Notes under the pieces: generated by a model
Database searches by the model: none
Told to the model about the DNA's origin: nothing
The model's input: only the letters and a program-made list of their open reading frames with translations
Shown here: positions 27,263 to 35,749 of the stretch, piece after piece
Layout of the letters: the number at the start of each line of letters is the position of its first letter
Position numbering within the stretch: position 1 is the stretch's first letter
Assembly: GCF_017814945.1 (NCBI RefSeq)
Contig: NZ_JAGIPX010000009.1
Location: 1-64,000, forward strand
Source of the DNA: Paraburkholderia sp. LEh10
GTDB taxonomy: Bacteria; Pseudomonadota; Gammaproteobacteria; Burkholderiales; Burkholderiaceae
Direction of reading: 5' to 3'
DNA length: 64,000 nucleotides
Program-made: the position numbers and the translations under genes

Positions 27263-27601
27263 TTAGTCAGCCGCGATCTTCAGATGGTTCTTCACGCCCT
27301 TCACGCCGGACACGTTCTCCACGACATCTTGTGCAGCCGTCTTGTCGTCAGCCGACGGCACGGAGCCCGTCAGCCACACGATACCCTTGACGGTCTTGAC
27401 GTGAATGTGCGTGGACTTCACGTTCTTCGCGCCGAGCAACTCGGCCTTGACCTTGGTGGTCACGGTGCCGTCGTCGAAATGCTGGCCGATGGATTCCGAA
27501 GTCGCGCGCGGCGCGGATGCCGTCGTCTGCGCGGTGGCGTTCAGTGCGAATGCAACGCACGCGATGCTGCCTGCGGCCTTGAGGAACTGGATGGTTTTCA
27601 T
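27263..27601 (-). CDS. BON domain periplasmic protein
   Basis: A 112-aa exported protein: signal peptide MKTIQFLKAAGSIACVAFAL then NATAQ, followed by one BON domain (DGTVTTKVKAELLGAKNVKS, IHVKTVKGIVWLTGSVPSAD, AAQDVVENVSGVKGVKNHL). BON domains bind phospholipid and occur in OsmY-like stress proteins. It is divergent from rpoN. Confidence 0.92.
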   Translation of the reverse strand: MKTIQFLKAAGSIACVAFALNATAQTTASAPRATSESIGQHFDDGTVTTKVKAELLGAKNVKSTHIHVKTVKGIVWLTGSVPSADDKTAAQDVVENVSGVKGVKNHLKIAAD

Positions 27602-28100
27602 GGTTTCTCCTTCCCGGTTGATAAGCGATCAAGGGATGCGGTCCTGTCGTCCGTGCGATCGATCGCGGCCCATGCCGCCGATGACCAGACCAAAGACCAC
27701 TGCCGCCGCGGTTCCGTCTGGTCCGTCGCCGACACGGGGCGCGCCACGTCTGTCCGATCGGATCAGATGTGAAGGCGCGCATCCCTGTGAGGCCTCCAGC
27801 AAGCGTCATGCCCATCGACACGCCGGACGCCGGCGCTTCTTCGTGGCGACGGCGTGTGCGGGCGACGCTGCGCGTGTGCAATGTCGCCGTGGACGCAAAA
27901 GGCCGCATTGCAATCGATGCGTGCTGATTCGGTTCGAATTTCAGAGCGTTTGTAAATTCGCCGCGCGTATCGGGCATCGCGCATGCAACAGAAGAGGACA
28001 AAGCCGAATCAAAACAGCAAGTTGCGCAAAGTGGTACGACAGTTGCGTGCTCAATCGCAACGCAGCAGGTTTTGTCGAACATTCACAGGAACGAGTCTGT
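27602..28100. other. Divergent intergenic region upstream of rpoN
   Basis: About 500 bases without a supportable gene. It holds the sigma-54 promoter at 28032-28047 and the promoter of the BON gene. A forward frame runs in phase with rpoN from 27405, but the residues before 28101 have no match to the family. Confidence 0.5.
28032..28047 (+). promoter_or_regulatory. Sigma-54 (RpoN) promoter, -24/-12
   Basis: TGGTACG-ACAG-TTGCG matches the -24/-12 consensus TGGCACG-N4-TTGCA at all but two positions. The invariant GG (28033-28034) and GC (28045-28046) are exactly 10 bases apart. Predicted transcription starts near 28058, leaving a leader of about 43 bases before the ATG of an rpoN gene. This suggests that the rpoN paralogue is transcribed by sigma-54 itself. 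Confidence 0.7.
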
Positions 28101-29576
28101 ATGCCGCCTTCAATCGAACTACGCGCGAAGCAGACCTTCGCGCTCACGCCGCGTCTGCAGCAGTCCGTGCGCCTGCTTCAACTGTCGTCGCTGGAATTCC
28201 AGCAGGAACTGCGCAACGCACTCGACACCAACCCTTTCCTTGAATACGACCCATCCGCTTCCGAGGAGCTGTCGGCGGGCAAGACGCCGGACGGCACGGG
28301 TCCCGATGGTGAATCGCTGCCCGCCGCCGAACGCGATGCCGCGCTCGAAGGCTCGCCGGCGGAATCGTCAGTGGAGAGCAGCGCCTCGCCGGATGACGGC
28401 GGCGGCGACTTCGCGGGCGACGCATATGGCCGTGGGCCATCACGCTACAACGGCGACTCCGAGGCCAGCGATCCCACGGAATGGGCACGCGTGCAACCGA
28501 CCCTGCATGAACAGTTGCATGATGCGCTACGTCTTTACCGGCTCGACGAACGCGATCGCGAAGTGGCGCGTATCGTGATCGAAGCGCTCGATGACGACGG
28601 CTACCTGCGCCAGGACCTCGCTGATCTCACGAACGTGGTCGAGCTCGAGCCCGCATTGACGGAAGACGAATTGCTCGTCGCGCTGCGCCTCGTGCAGACA
28701 TTGGACCGGCCCGGACTTGCGGCGCGCTCGTTGTCCGAGTGCCTGTCGCTGCAACTCGATGCATTGCCCGCCGATACGCCGGGCCGCCATGTCGCCAGGA
28801 AGGTGGTCGAACATCATCTCGACAAGCTCGCACGGCGTGAGCACGCGGAATTGCAAAAGCAGATCGGCTGCGATGCGGAGGAATTGCGCATTGCCTGCGC
28901 GCTCGTGCGCAAGCTCGATCCGAAGCCCGGCAATTCGTATGGCCGCGCCGACGACAACTACATCGTCCCCGACGTGATCGTGCGCAACGTGCGCAACAAG
29001 TGGGTCGTGACCGTCAATCCCGCCGTGCTTCCGCGCGCGCGGATTCATCGCATGTACGCGGAGCTGTTCGCGCAGTCGGCGGGTGCGAGCCGTTCGCCGC
29101 TCGCGCAGCAGCTACAGGAAGCCCGCTGGCTGATCCGCAATGCACAGCAGCGTTTCGAGACGATCCAGCGCGTGGCCGAATGCATCGTCGCGCATCAGAA
29201 GCCGTTCTTCCAGTACGGCGAAATAGCGTTGAAGCCGCTCGTGCTGCGCGATGTCGCGGAAGAACTTGGCCTGCACGAATCGACGATATCGCGCGCGACC
29301 GGCAACAAGTACATGGCGACGCCGCGCGGCATTTTCGAATTCAAGCACTTTTTCCCGCGCGAACTCGGCACCGAAAGCGGCGGGACATGTTCGGCCGCTG
29401 CCGTGCGCGCGCTCCTGAAAGAGATGATTGCCGCGGAAAATACGCATGATCCGCTGTCGGACGTCGCACTCGCGAAGATGCTGGCGGACCAGGGCGTGCT
29501 CGTCGCGCGACGCACGGTCGCGAAGTATCGGCATTTGATGAAGGTTCCGCCTGCGGAGTTGCGACGGCAGGTTTGA
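28101..29576 (+). CDS. rpoN: RNA polymerase sigma-54 factor, solitary paralogue
   Basis: A 491-aa sigma-54. Region I is intact (FALTPRLQQSVRLLQLSSLE); region II is a Gly/Asp/Ser/Glu-rich acidic linker at about 50-120; the core-binding domain runs about 130-320 and a helix-turn-helix near 380 (VAEELGLHESTISRATGNKY). The RpoN box ARRTVAKYR is intact near the end, so the protein should be active. The primary rpoN normally sits with lptB, hpf and ptsN; none of these is here, so this is likely a second copy. AGGA precedes the start. Confidence 0.92.
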   Translation: MPPSIELRAKQTFALTPRLQQSVRLLQLSSLEFQQELRNALDTNPFLEYDPSASEELSAGKTPDGTGPDGESLPAAERDAALEGSPAESSVESSASPDDGGGDFAGDAYGRGPSRYNGDSEASDPTEWARVQPTLHEQLHDALRLYRLDERDREVARIVIEALDDDGYLRQDLADLTNVVELEPALTEDELLVALRLVQTLDRPGLAARSLSECLSLQLDALPADTPGRHVARKVVEHHLDKLARREHAELQKQIGCDAEELRIACALVRKLDPKPGNSYGRADDNYIVPDVIVRNVRNKWVVTVNPAVLPRARIHRMYAELFAQSAGASRSPLAQQLQEARWLIRNAQQRFETIQRVAECIVAHQKPFFQYGEIALKPLVLRDVAEELGLHESTISRATGNKYMATPRGIFEFKHFFPRELGTESGGTCSAAAVRALLKEMIAAENTHDPLSDVALAKMLADQGVLVARRTVAKYRHLMKVPPAELRRQV

Positions 29577-29641
29577 CGCTGGTTCGACTGGCGCAGGTTC
29601 GGCGCGGATTTGGCGCAGGTTTGGCGTAACATGCATGCAGC

Positions 29642-29674
29642 ACGGCCGCTCTCGCAAGAGCGGCCGTTTCGTTT
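29642..29674 (+). terminator. Intrinsic terminator of rpoN
   Basis: ACGGCCGCTCT (29642-29652) and AGAGCGGCCGT (29657-29667) form an 11-bp stem with the tetraloop CGCA, followed by TTCGTTT. Confidence 0.88.
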
Positions 29675-29697
29675 ATTCGCGGCATAAGAGCCCGCGC

Positions 29698-30888
29698 CTA
29701 CATGCCGATGCTTGACCCTCCCGTGGAACTCGTGCCAGATCCCGTGCTCGTGCCCGTCGATCCCGTGCTCGTGCCCGAGGACGACGCCGGGTTCAGGTCG
29801 ATTCTTCCATAGACGCCGTCGTCTTCGTCATTGGGTCCCGCTGCAAAGAACAGCGTGTTCGAAGGCTGGTTGTCGAGGTTGTTGCCGAAGGCAATGCCCC
29901 ACAAGCCGGGCTCGACGATCGCGTTGCCGTTCGACGATTTGAGCGAGCCGAGTGAACTGCCGTTGACACCGTTGAATGCGTTGATCGTGCCGTCGCCGAA
30001 ATTGCCGATCAGGACAGCGCCGCCGAACGAGCCGAAACTGCCCGGTGCCTGCGCAATGCCCCACGGCGCATTCAGAGGACCTCCCGTTGCGAAGTGCTGC
30101 TTAAGATTGCCCGCTGTGTCATATACGTCCACCATGCCGAGCCCTGCGCCCGCGACGTCGTCATGCGCGTCCGCGTCCTGCTTCGCGTAGGTGACGAACA
30201 GATTCGAGCCGATCGCCTGGATGCCGAACGGCGCGAAGCCGGCTGGAATCGCGGGGTCCTTGAAGCCGCCCGGCATCGTGACCTTCGCGAAGTTCGTGTC
30301 GAACACATCGATCTTGTTGTTATGAAAGTCGGTCGCGTAGAGGAAATTGTTGCCGTTGTTCGCGGCGAGCGCGAGTCCTTTGTACACGGCGCCGCCCGTG
30401 CCGTCGTCATACATCGTGAATGCATTGGTTGGGCCGACGGCTGGCGCCCACGCGGTGATCGTGCCGCCTTCGCCCGCGAAGATGAATGCGGCCACGCCCG
30501 ATTTGGCGTTCTGCGTGACGGTGAAGCTCGAGGTGCCGTTGAACACGATGCCCGTCGGTGACGCCGTGCCGTTCTTGCCGTCGGGAATCGTGACGACCAG
30601 AGATTGCGGCACGCCGTTGCCGTCATAGAGCGTCGCGCGATTGGTGCCATTGTCGGCGACCCACGCGAAGCCTTTCGGATTGAAGGCGACACCCCATCCG
30701 TTCTTCAGATTCGGATCGGTGTGCGGGGCAGCGATCACGCCATCCGAGACCAGCGCAGAGGCCGTGAACGTGGACTGCACAGGCATGCCCGTGTTGTTCG
30801 ATCCGGACCCGCCGCCACATGAAACGAGCGTGGCTGCCAAAGCCGCGCTAGAGGCTGCGATGCCGAATACCTCGAGTAGAGACTTCAT
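29698..30888 (-). CDS. TIGR03118-type beta-propeller lipoprotein
   Basis: A 396-aa lipoprotein: signal with lipobox LVSC, then a six-bladed propeller-like region typical of TIGR03118 proteins (NGWGVAFNPKGFAWVADNGT, then GTASPTGIVFNGTSSF and LGMVDVYDTAGNL). The final 30 residues are a Ser/Gly/Thr tail whose DNA includes a 21-bp direct repeat (GATCCCGTGCTCGTGCCC) at about 29736-29780. AGGAGGGCGG precedes the ATG at 30888. Function is unknown; many members accompany redox or signal systems. Confidence 0.88.
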   Translation of the reverse strand: MKSLLEVFGIAASSAALAATLVSCGGGSGSNNTGMPVQSTFTASALVSDGVIAAPHTDPNLKNGWGVAFNPKGFAWVADNGTNRATLYDGNGVPQSLVVTIPDGKNGTASPTGIVFNGTSSFTVTQNAKSGVAAFIFAGEGGTITAWAPAVGPTNAFTMYDDGTGGAVYKGLALAANNGNNFLYATDFHNNKIDVFDTNFAKVTMPGGFKDPAIPAGFAPFGIQAIGSNLFVTYAKQDADAHDDVAGAGLGMVDVYDTAGNLKQHFATGGPLNAPWGIAQAPGSFGSFGGAVLIGNFGDGTINAFNGVNGSSLGSLKSSNGNAIVEPGLWGIAFGNNLDNQPSNTLFFAAGPNDEDDGVYGRIDLNPASSSGTSTGSTGTSTGSGTSSTGGSSIGM

Positions 30889-31030
30889 AACCGCCCTCCT
30901 TGCTCCGTCCAAAAGGCCGTATCGGTCATTGAACGAGGTACGGATGCAATTTATTCCTTGGGGATGGGTTTGTACTATCGCGTCGACATTAATTTGATGG
31001 TGAGCGGATTGTTCGGTAACGAATGAGTGG

Positions 31031-31044
31031 GTGGAATATTCCAC
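31031..31044. promoter_or_regulatory. Perfect 14-bp palindrome GTGGAATATTCCAC
   Basis: The site is fully symmetric and lies about 200 bases upstream of the LysR start and 143 upstream of the lipoprotein start. It is a plausible operator, but LysR sites usually show T-N11-A, and the regulator cannot be named. Confidence 0.5.
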
Positions 31045-31101
31045 TGCCTGAGTCGCACGTTTCTCGACGATGTGTCTTCGAGCGCGATGAAACAGGCGCG
31101 G

Positions 31102-31120
31102 CATCACGAATTCCGTGATG
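31102..31120. promoter_or_regulatory. Inverted repeat CATCACG-N5-CGTGATG
   Basis: Seven-base arms flank AATTC. The site lies 120 bases upstream of the LysR start. It may be a LysR-family or TetR-type operator; nothing in the sequence decides. Confidence 0.5.
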
Positions 31121-31239
31121 GAATGCGTCATTTTCCTGCGAGTAATGCATTTTCGCAGAGATATTTTCGCGATTCGATCTGCGGAGTTTGCTTCCACGCG
31201 CTATGATCCATTCTCCTTGGGAATAACCTTTTAAAGATT

Positions 31240-32190
31240 ATGGACCGCCTGAGCGCGATGGAAACCTTCGTCGCCGTAGTCGAAGCCGGCTCGTTTTCCG
31301 CAGGCGCGCGTCGGCTCGACGTCGGACAACCCGCCGTATCGAAGTCGATTGCCCAGCTCGAGGATCGGCTCGGCGTGCGTCTTTTGATCCGTTCGACGCG
31401 CGGCCTCACGCCGACGGAAGCCGGGCAGCAGTTCTATGAGCGCGCGCGGCGCGCGATCGAAGAAGCCGACGAAGCCGAACTCGCCGCGCGCGGTTCAGCG
31501 GCGGGGCTTTCAGGACGCCTGCGTGTCTGCGCCGCCGTGACGTTCGCGCGGATCAACCTGATCCCGAGGATGCGCGAGTTTCTCGACGCGCATCCCGATC
31601 TGAACGTCGACGTGATCCTCGACGATCGCAACATCGATCTGCTCGAAGCCGGCATCGATGTCGCGCTGCGCATGGGCACGCTCGGCGATTCGAGCATGAC
31701 GGCGCGCAAGATCGCGCAGAGCGGCAGGTTCGTGCTCGGCACGCCCGCTTATTTCGGCGCGCACGGCACGCCGAAAACGCCCGCCGATCTTTTGGAGCAC
31801 GAGGCGATCATTTACGACCAGCGCGGCGGCGGCAGCGGATGGTCGTTTCGTCGCGGAAGCTCCGAGACGGCTGTCGCCGTGTCGGGCAGGATGCGCGTGT
31901 CGGCGGCCGAAGGCGTGCGCGCCGCGGTGCTCGCGGGCATGGGCGTGGCCGTCGCGTCGGAATGGATGTTCGCGCCCGAGCTCGCGAGCGGCGAGGTGAA
32001 GGCCGTGCTGAAAGAATGGTCGCTGCCGCCCGTCGATCTGTGGGCCGTGTTCCCGACGGGCCGCATGGCGAGCGCAAAGGCGAGGGCTTTCGTGCAATTC
32101 GTCGAGCACGTGCTCGGCACGTCGTACGATGCCGCCCACGTGCGCGCACGAGCGGCGCCTGCGGCCACTGCCCGGCGTCGCGCCCGCTAA
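31240..32190 (+). CDS. LysR family transcriptional regulator
   Basis: A 316-aa LysR protein with a winged helix in residues 1-60 (METFVAVVEAGSFSAGARRL, then GQPAVSKSIAQLEDRLGVRL) and a periplasmic-binding-like effector domain from about 90 to 290. The ARG-LTPTEAG linker is typical. The final 20 residues are Ala/Arg-rich. It belongs to the large CrgA/AaeR-like group; its target could be the convergent FUSC exporter or the upstream divergent gene. A 12-bp tandem repeat starts at the base after its stop codon. Confidence 0.92.
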   Translation: MDRLSAMETFVAVVEAGSFSAGARRLDVGQPAVSKSIAQLEDRLGVRLLIRSTRGLTPTEAGQQFYERARRAIEEADEAELAARGSAAGLSGRLRVCAAVTFARINLIPRMREFLDAHPDLNVDVILDDRNIDLLEAGIDVALRMGTLGDSSMTARKIAQSGRFVLGTPAYFGAHGTPKTPADLLEHEAIIYDQRGGGSGWSFRRGSSETAVAVSGRMRVSAAEGVRAAVLAGMGVAVASEWMFAPELASGEVKAVLKEWSLPPVDLWAVFPTGRMASAKARAFVQFVEHVLGTSYDAAHVRARAAPAATARRRAR

Positions 32191-32295
32191 CGCGCCTGTT
32201 AGCGGGCCCATTAGCGGGCCATTAGGCCTGTTAGCGGGCCCATCAGCGGGCCCATTAGCGCGCCTGTTGTCGCGCCTGTTATCGCGCTTGTAAAG
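32191..32295. repeat. Degenerate 12-bp tandem repeat (CGGGCCCATTAG), about 9 copies
   Basis: Units alternate between CGGGCCCATTAG and CGCGCCTGTTAG forms, with one copy shortened by a base and one by three. The array starts immediately after the LysR stop codon. GGGCCC at the centre of several copies is self-complementary. Confidence 0.8.
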
Positions 32296-32428
32296 CGAGA
32301 CCGCGCCTGAGCCGCCCACGCGCAAGCGGCGCGGCCCGCAAGTCATGACTTGAGGCTGCGCATCATCGGGCAGCCGGGCACCGCCTATCGCGGCATGCAC
32401 GGCCAAAACGGCAGAGAATGCGGCCGCC

Positions 32429-33553
32429 TCACTCGCTGCGCGCGCGCAGTGGAAAGATGAACATCGCCGCCAGCAGCCCGAGCACGCCGCCGATCAGCGT
32501 CTCCCACGCGCGCGCCGCGAGCAGCGGAACGGAATGCACGCCGCTCACCGCGAGCGTGACGATCAGCGTGAACGCGAAGGCGCCGCACGCGATGTCATAT
32601 CGTTCGGGCAGCGCCATCGAATAGACGATCATCGCGAGCGCGGCGGCCAGCCAGATCAGCAGCGGTGCGTGCTCCGCGACGGGCAGGCAGGCGAGCCCGA
32701 GCGGCACGCCGAAAAGTGTGCCGATGATCCGGCGCCGCACGCGCTCGACAGTGCCCGTCGCGGAACCGGCCACGACGTAGGTGCTGGCCGTGATCGCCCA
32801 CGCCGATTCCTCGATGCCGAGCCATGCGTTCAACGCGACCACGACGAGCGCGCTGCTCGCGGCCTGGAGTCCCATCACGAATTCCGGCGAAGGGCGTCCC
32901 GGCACGCGCGGCGGCCCCGGCGAAAGCGCGGCGACGACGGCAGGCCGCTCGGCCGGGCCGCTCAGCAGCCGCGGCACGATCGACGCGAGCATCGCGATCA
33001 GCCCGGCAACCGCGATGGCGGGCAGATCGGCGACGACCAGCCCTGCCGTGTAGGCCATCAGTTGACCGATATAGATCTGCGAGCCGAGCCCCGCGCCGAG
33101 CACGCCGAAACGCTTCAGATAGCCGACGACGAACGCGCCCGTGACGAGGATCAGTTCGGGACCGGCGTGGCCCAGCCCGTGCAACGGTTGCGCGAAGCAC
33201 ACGTACGTTGCCGCGCCGAAGGCGGCCGCCGTGCAGAGCAGCGCGAGGTCGCGGCTGGATTCGGGGCGTGTCGTGCGCGCCTCCGACACGCTCGCCCAAA
33301 GCGCGAAGCCGGCAGCGATCAAGCCGACGGACACGTTGCGCGGCAGACCGTGCGTGACGTCCTGCAGCGTGCCGAGGGCCGCGGCAAGGCCGTACGCCGT
33401 CACGAGGCGCAGCCCCTTGATGCGGCGGTGCGTGCCGGGATCGACGCGCGCAAGCCACGCGCTGACGGCGGCCATCGGCTGCCGGGCGGCACTTTCGCGA
33501 CGCGTCGTGTCGGCGGGCGGCTCGCGATCGGCGGGATTGGTGGACGGTTCCAT
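32429..33553 (-). CDS. FUSC family transporter (aromatic-acid/fusaric-acid exporter type)
   Basis: A 374-aa membrane protein made of two hydrophobic repeats, one at about 45-190 and one at about 240-365, separated by a polar segment. The second contains GTVERVRRRIIGTLFGVPLG and ARAWETLIGGVLGLLAAMF, the FUSC signature used by YccS/AaeB-type and aromatic-acid exporters. No Shine-Dalgarno is obvious; starts at 33553, 33559 or a GTG at 33583 are all possible. It converges with the LysR gene. Confidence 0.82.
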   Translation of the reverse strand: MEPSTNPADREPPADTTRRESAARQPMAAVSAWLARVDPGTHRRIKGLRLVTAYGLAAALGTLQDVTHGLPRNVSVGLIAAGFALWASVSEARTTRPESSRDLALLCTAAAFGAATYVCFAQPLHGLGHAGPELILVTGAFVVGYLKRFGVLGAGLGSQIYIGQLMAYTAGLVVADLPAIAVAGLIAMLASIVPRLLSGPAERPAVVAALSPGPPRVPGRPSPEFVMGLQAASSALVVVALNAWLGIEESAWAITASTYVVAGSATGTVERVRRRIIGTLFGVPLGLACLPVAEHAPLLIWLAAALAMIVYSMALPERYDIACGAFAFTLIVTLAVSGVHSVPLLAARAWETLIGGVLGLLAAMFIFPLRARSE

Positions 33554-34016
33554 GGCGTGCATCACGGGTGGATGGCGACACACCGGATGTTAGGCCACAG
33601 ATGCCGTTGATGCAGGTGCTGGCCCGCTTTCGTGTGTTGATCGGCCGGCCGCCGCGGAGGGCATCGCGCCGCTGTCCGGCATGGCGTTACCGCCCGAGAA
33701 AGACGAGCCGTCCAATGCCCGGCCGCACGCGTCGCCGCGAGCACGGCTTGCGGGCCGCCGCGAAGCCCAAAGCCGCGCCGCGCATCCGCCATGCGCCTGC
33801 TTTGGTCCGCGACAGCCGCAGAAATACAACGGTTCCTGACGACGATTGCGCTCCAGACGGCTCTGGCATGCGTATATAGCTTGCTGCGCAAGTGCTTGCG
33901 CGGGCAGGGCGGCGCAACGGCCTTGCTATTTTCGGACGCGAGTACCACTCTCCAAGAGTCACTCGTCTGGTTGGGTGTCCGCGACAGGCGCGGACGCATT
34001 TTCGGTGGAGCACGCC
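33554..34016. other. Divergent intergenic region before the DHA2 transporter
   Basis: GC-rich at left and AT-richer from 33830. A small dyad ACTCT-CCA-AGAGT at about 33947-33959 may be an operator. No supportable gene. Confidence 0.4.
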
Positions 34017-35609
34017 ATGATGTACGCCATCGACGCGCATGATCCTGGCCGGCAGTTGCTGCCGTTTCGCGAATCGCTGCTCGCCATGCTCGGCATCGCG
34101 TTCGTCACGATGCTCGTCGCGCTGGATCAGACGATCGTCGGGACGGCGCTGCCGCGCATCGTCGCGGACCTGAAGGGCTTTGACTTCTACGCGTGGGTCG
34201 CGACCTCGTACATGCTCGCGTCCGTCATCACCATTCCGATCTTCGGGCGGCTCGGCGACCTGTTCGGCCGCAAGCCGTTCCTGCTCGCGGCGATCCTGCT
34301 GTTCACGCTCGCGTCGGTGCTGTGCGGGCTCGCGACCAACATGATATTTCTCGTGGCCGCACGCGGTCTGCAGGGCATTGGCGGCGGCATTCTGATCGGC
34401 ACGGTGTTCGCGACGGTCGCCGACCTGTTCCCCGATCCGAAGCTGCGCCTGCGCTGGCTCGTGTTCGTCACGTCGTCGTTCGGCGTCGCGAACATCGTCG
34501 GGCCGACGCTTGGCGGCATGCTCACGCAGATGCAGGGCTGGCGGCTCGTGTTCTTCGTCAACGTGCCCGTCGGCGTCGTGTCGCTGATCTTTGTGCAGAT
34601 GTTCGTGCCGAAGCTGCGTCATATGAAAGCGAGCGGTCCGATCCAGCTCGACTGGCTCGGCGCGTTCGTCGTCGCGGTGACGTTCGGCGCGCTGCAACTG
34701 CTGATCGAATTGCTGCCGCGTGAAGGCATCAGCGGCACGACGATCCTGCTCTTCTCGATCACGACCGTTTGCGCGCTGACGCTGTACTTCTGGGAGAAGC
34801 GCATGGGCTATCCCGTCGTGCCCGTCGACGTGCTGCTCGACCGCAGGCTCGCACCGCTGTTCGCGATGTCGGTGCTCGGCGGCTTCGCGCTCTTTTCGAT
34901 GGTGTTCTACGTGCCACTGCTGTTCCAGGGCGGCTATGCGATGTCGCCGCACGACTCCGGCATGCTGATCACGCCGCTGCTGTTGGGCACGACGGTCGGC
35001 AGCGTGCTGAACAACCGCATCGTCACCCGGATTCGCCGCGCGAACGGGCTCATGTATATCGGCTTTGCGCTGTTCGTTATCGGTTGTCTCGCGCTCGTCG
35101 CGCTCAAGGGCAACGAGCCGCATGCCGTGTGGATGTCGTGCATGGGCGTGAGCGGATTGGGGCTCGGCCTCGTCGCGACGAATCTGACCATCTGCTCGCA
35201 GCAGATCGTCGCGCGCGATCATCTCGGCGCCGTGACGGCGCTGCTGCAATCGCTGCGCATTTTCGGCGGGATGCTGGGCACGGCGATCACGGGCGCGCTG
35301 CTCGGGCATTTGTATACGCAGGGCGTGAACCGTTCGCTCGATTCGTATCAGGCGACGCAATGGTTCAAGTCGTTTGCGAGCCCGGAACTGCTCGTCGATC
35401 GCGCGGAGCAATCGGCGCTGATCGAGCGGCTGGTGGCGGCCGGTCATTCCAGCGACCCGATGATGCACATGGCGCGCGAAGCGCTCGTCGTGTCGATTCA
35501 TATCGGGCTTGCCGTCGCCGCGCTGGCTGCGTTGATAGGGCTATGTCTCGCGTGGTTCGTGCCCGCCGTGCAGGTCACCTATGCGGAGCCGGAAGTGCGC
35601 GGCACCTGA
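34017..35609 (+). CDS. MFS multidrug transporter, DHA2 family (14 TMS)
   Basis: A 530-aa major-facilitator protein with 14 hydrophobic segments. Motif A GRLGDLFGRKP and motif C-like ANIVGPTLGGML are visible; the opening LVALDQTIVGTALPRIVADL is that of DHA2 drug:proton antiporters such as EmrB/MdtL relatives. The start is ATG 34017 or 34020, both served by GGTGGAG. No membrane-fusion partner lies next to it, so it probably works alone. Confidence 0.92.
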   Translation: MMYAIDAHDPGRQLLPFRESLLAMLGIAFVTMLVALDQTIVGTALPRIVADLKGFDFYAWVATSYMLASVITIPIFGRLGDLFGRKPFLLAAILLFTLASVLCGLATNMIFLVAARGLQGIGGGILIGTVFATVADLFPDPKLRLRWLVFVTSSFGVANIVGPTLGGMLTQMQGWRLVFFVNVPVGVVSLIFVQMFVPKLRHMKASGPIQLDWLGAFVVAVTFGALQLLIELLPREGISGTTILLFSITTVCALTLYFWEKRMGYPVVPVDVLLDRRLAPLFAMSVLGGFALFSMVFYVPLLFQGGYAMSPHDSGMLITPLLLGTTVGSVLNNRIVTRIRRANGLMYIGFALFVIGCLALVALKGNEPHAVWMSCMGVSGLGLGLVATNLTICSQQIVARDHLGAVTALLQSLRIFGGMLGTAITGALLGHLYTQGVNRSLDSYQATQWFKSFASPELLVDRAEQSALIERLVAAGHSSDPMMHMAREALVVSIHIGLAVAALAALIGLCLAWFVPAVQVTYAEPEVRGT

Positions 35610-35678
35610 GGTCCCGTCCGCGTCTGGCTGTTTCCGGTTCGCTTGTTCGCTTCCCGCGGGCCGGATTTGCTATGATCG

Positions 35679-35694
35679 CTGTATAAATATACAG
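35679..35694. promoter_or_regulatory. LexA box (SOS box)
   Basis: CTGTATAAATATACAG is a perfect CTGT-N8-ACAG palindrome with the AT-rich centre typical of strong LexA sites in gamma- and beta-proteobacteria. It overlaps a plausible -10 region and lies 56 bases upstream of the nuclease start. It implies DNA-damage control of the two genes that follow. Confidence 0.85.
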
Positions 35695-35749
35695 CCCTCC
35701 GTGCCTCTGTATCTTCCATGCCGTTTGTATCCGACTGCGCCCGATAGCC

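Larger units (their letters stand above)
30889..31239. other. Divergent promoter region between the propeller lipoprotein and the LysR gene
   Basis: It has no gene. It contains two dyad-symmetric sites, at 31031-31044 and 31102-31120, reported separately as possible regulator targets. Confidence 0.5.

Noticed and set aside
27405..28100. N-terminal extension of rpoN by 232 codons
   Set aside because: No similarity to sigma-54 before 28101; the conserved region I begins right after that ATG, and the sigma-54 promoter lies inside the extension.
33947..33959. Operator for a TetR-type regulator before the DHA2 transporter
   Set aside because: The dyad has only 5-bp arms and no local regulator gene is adjacent; chance is likely.
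33687..35501. 604-codon frame antisense to the DHA2 transporter
   Set aside because: Asp/Arg/His/Gln-rich antisense reading with no motif; the transporter is unambiguous.
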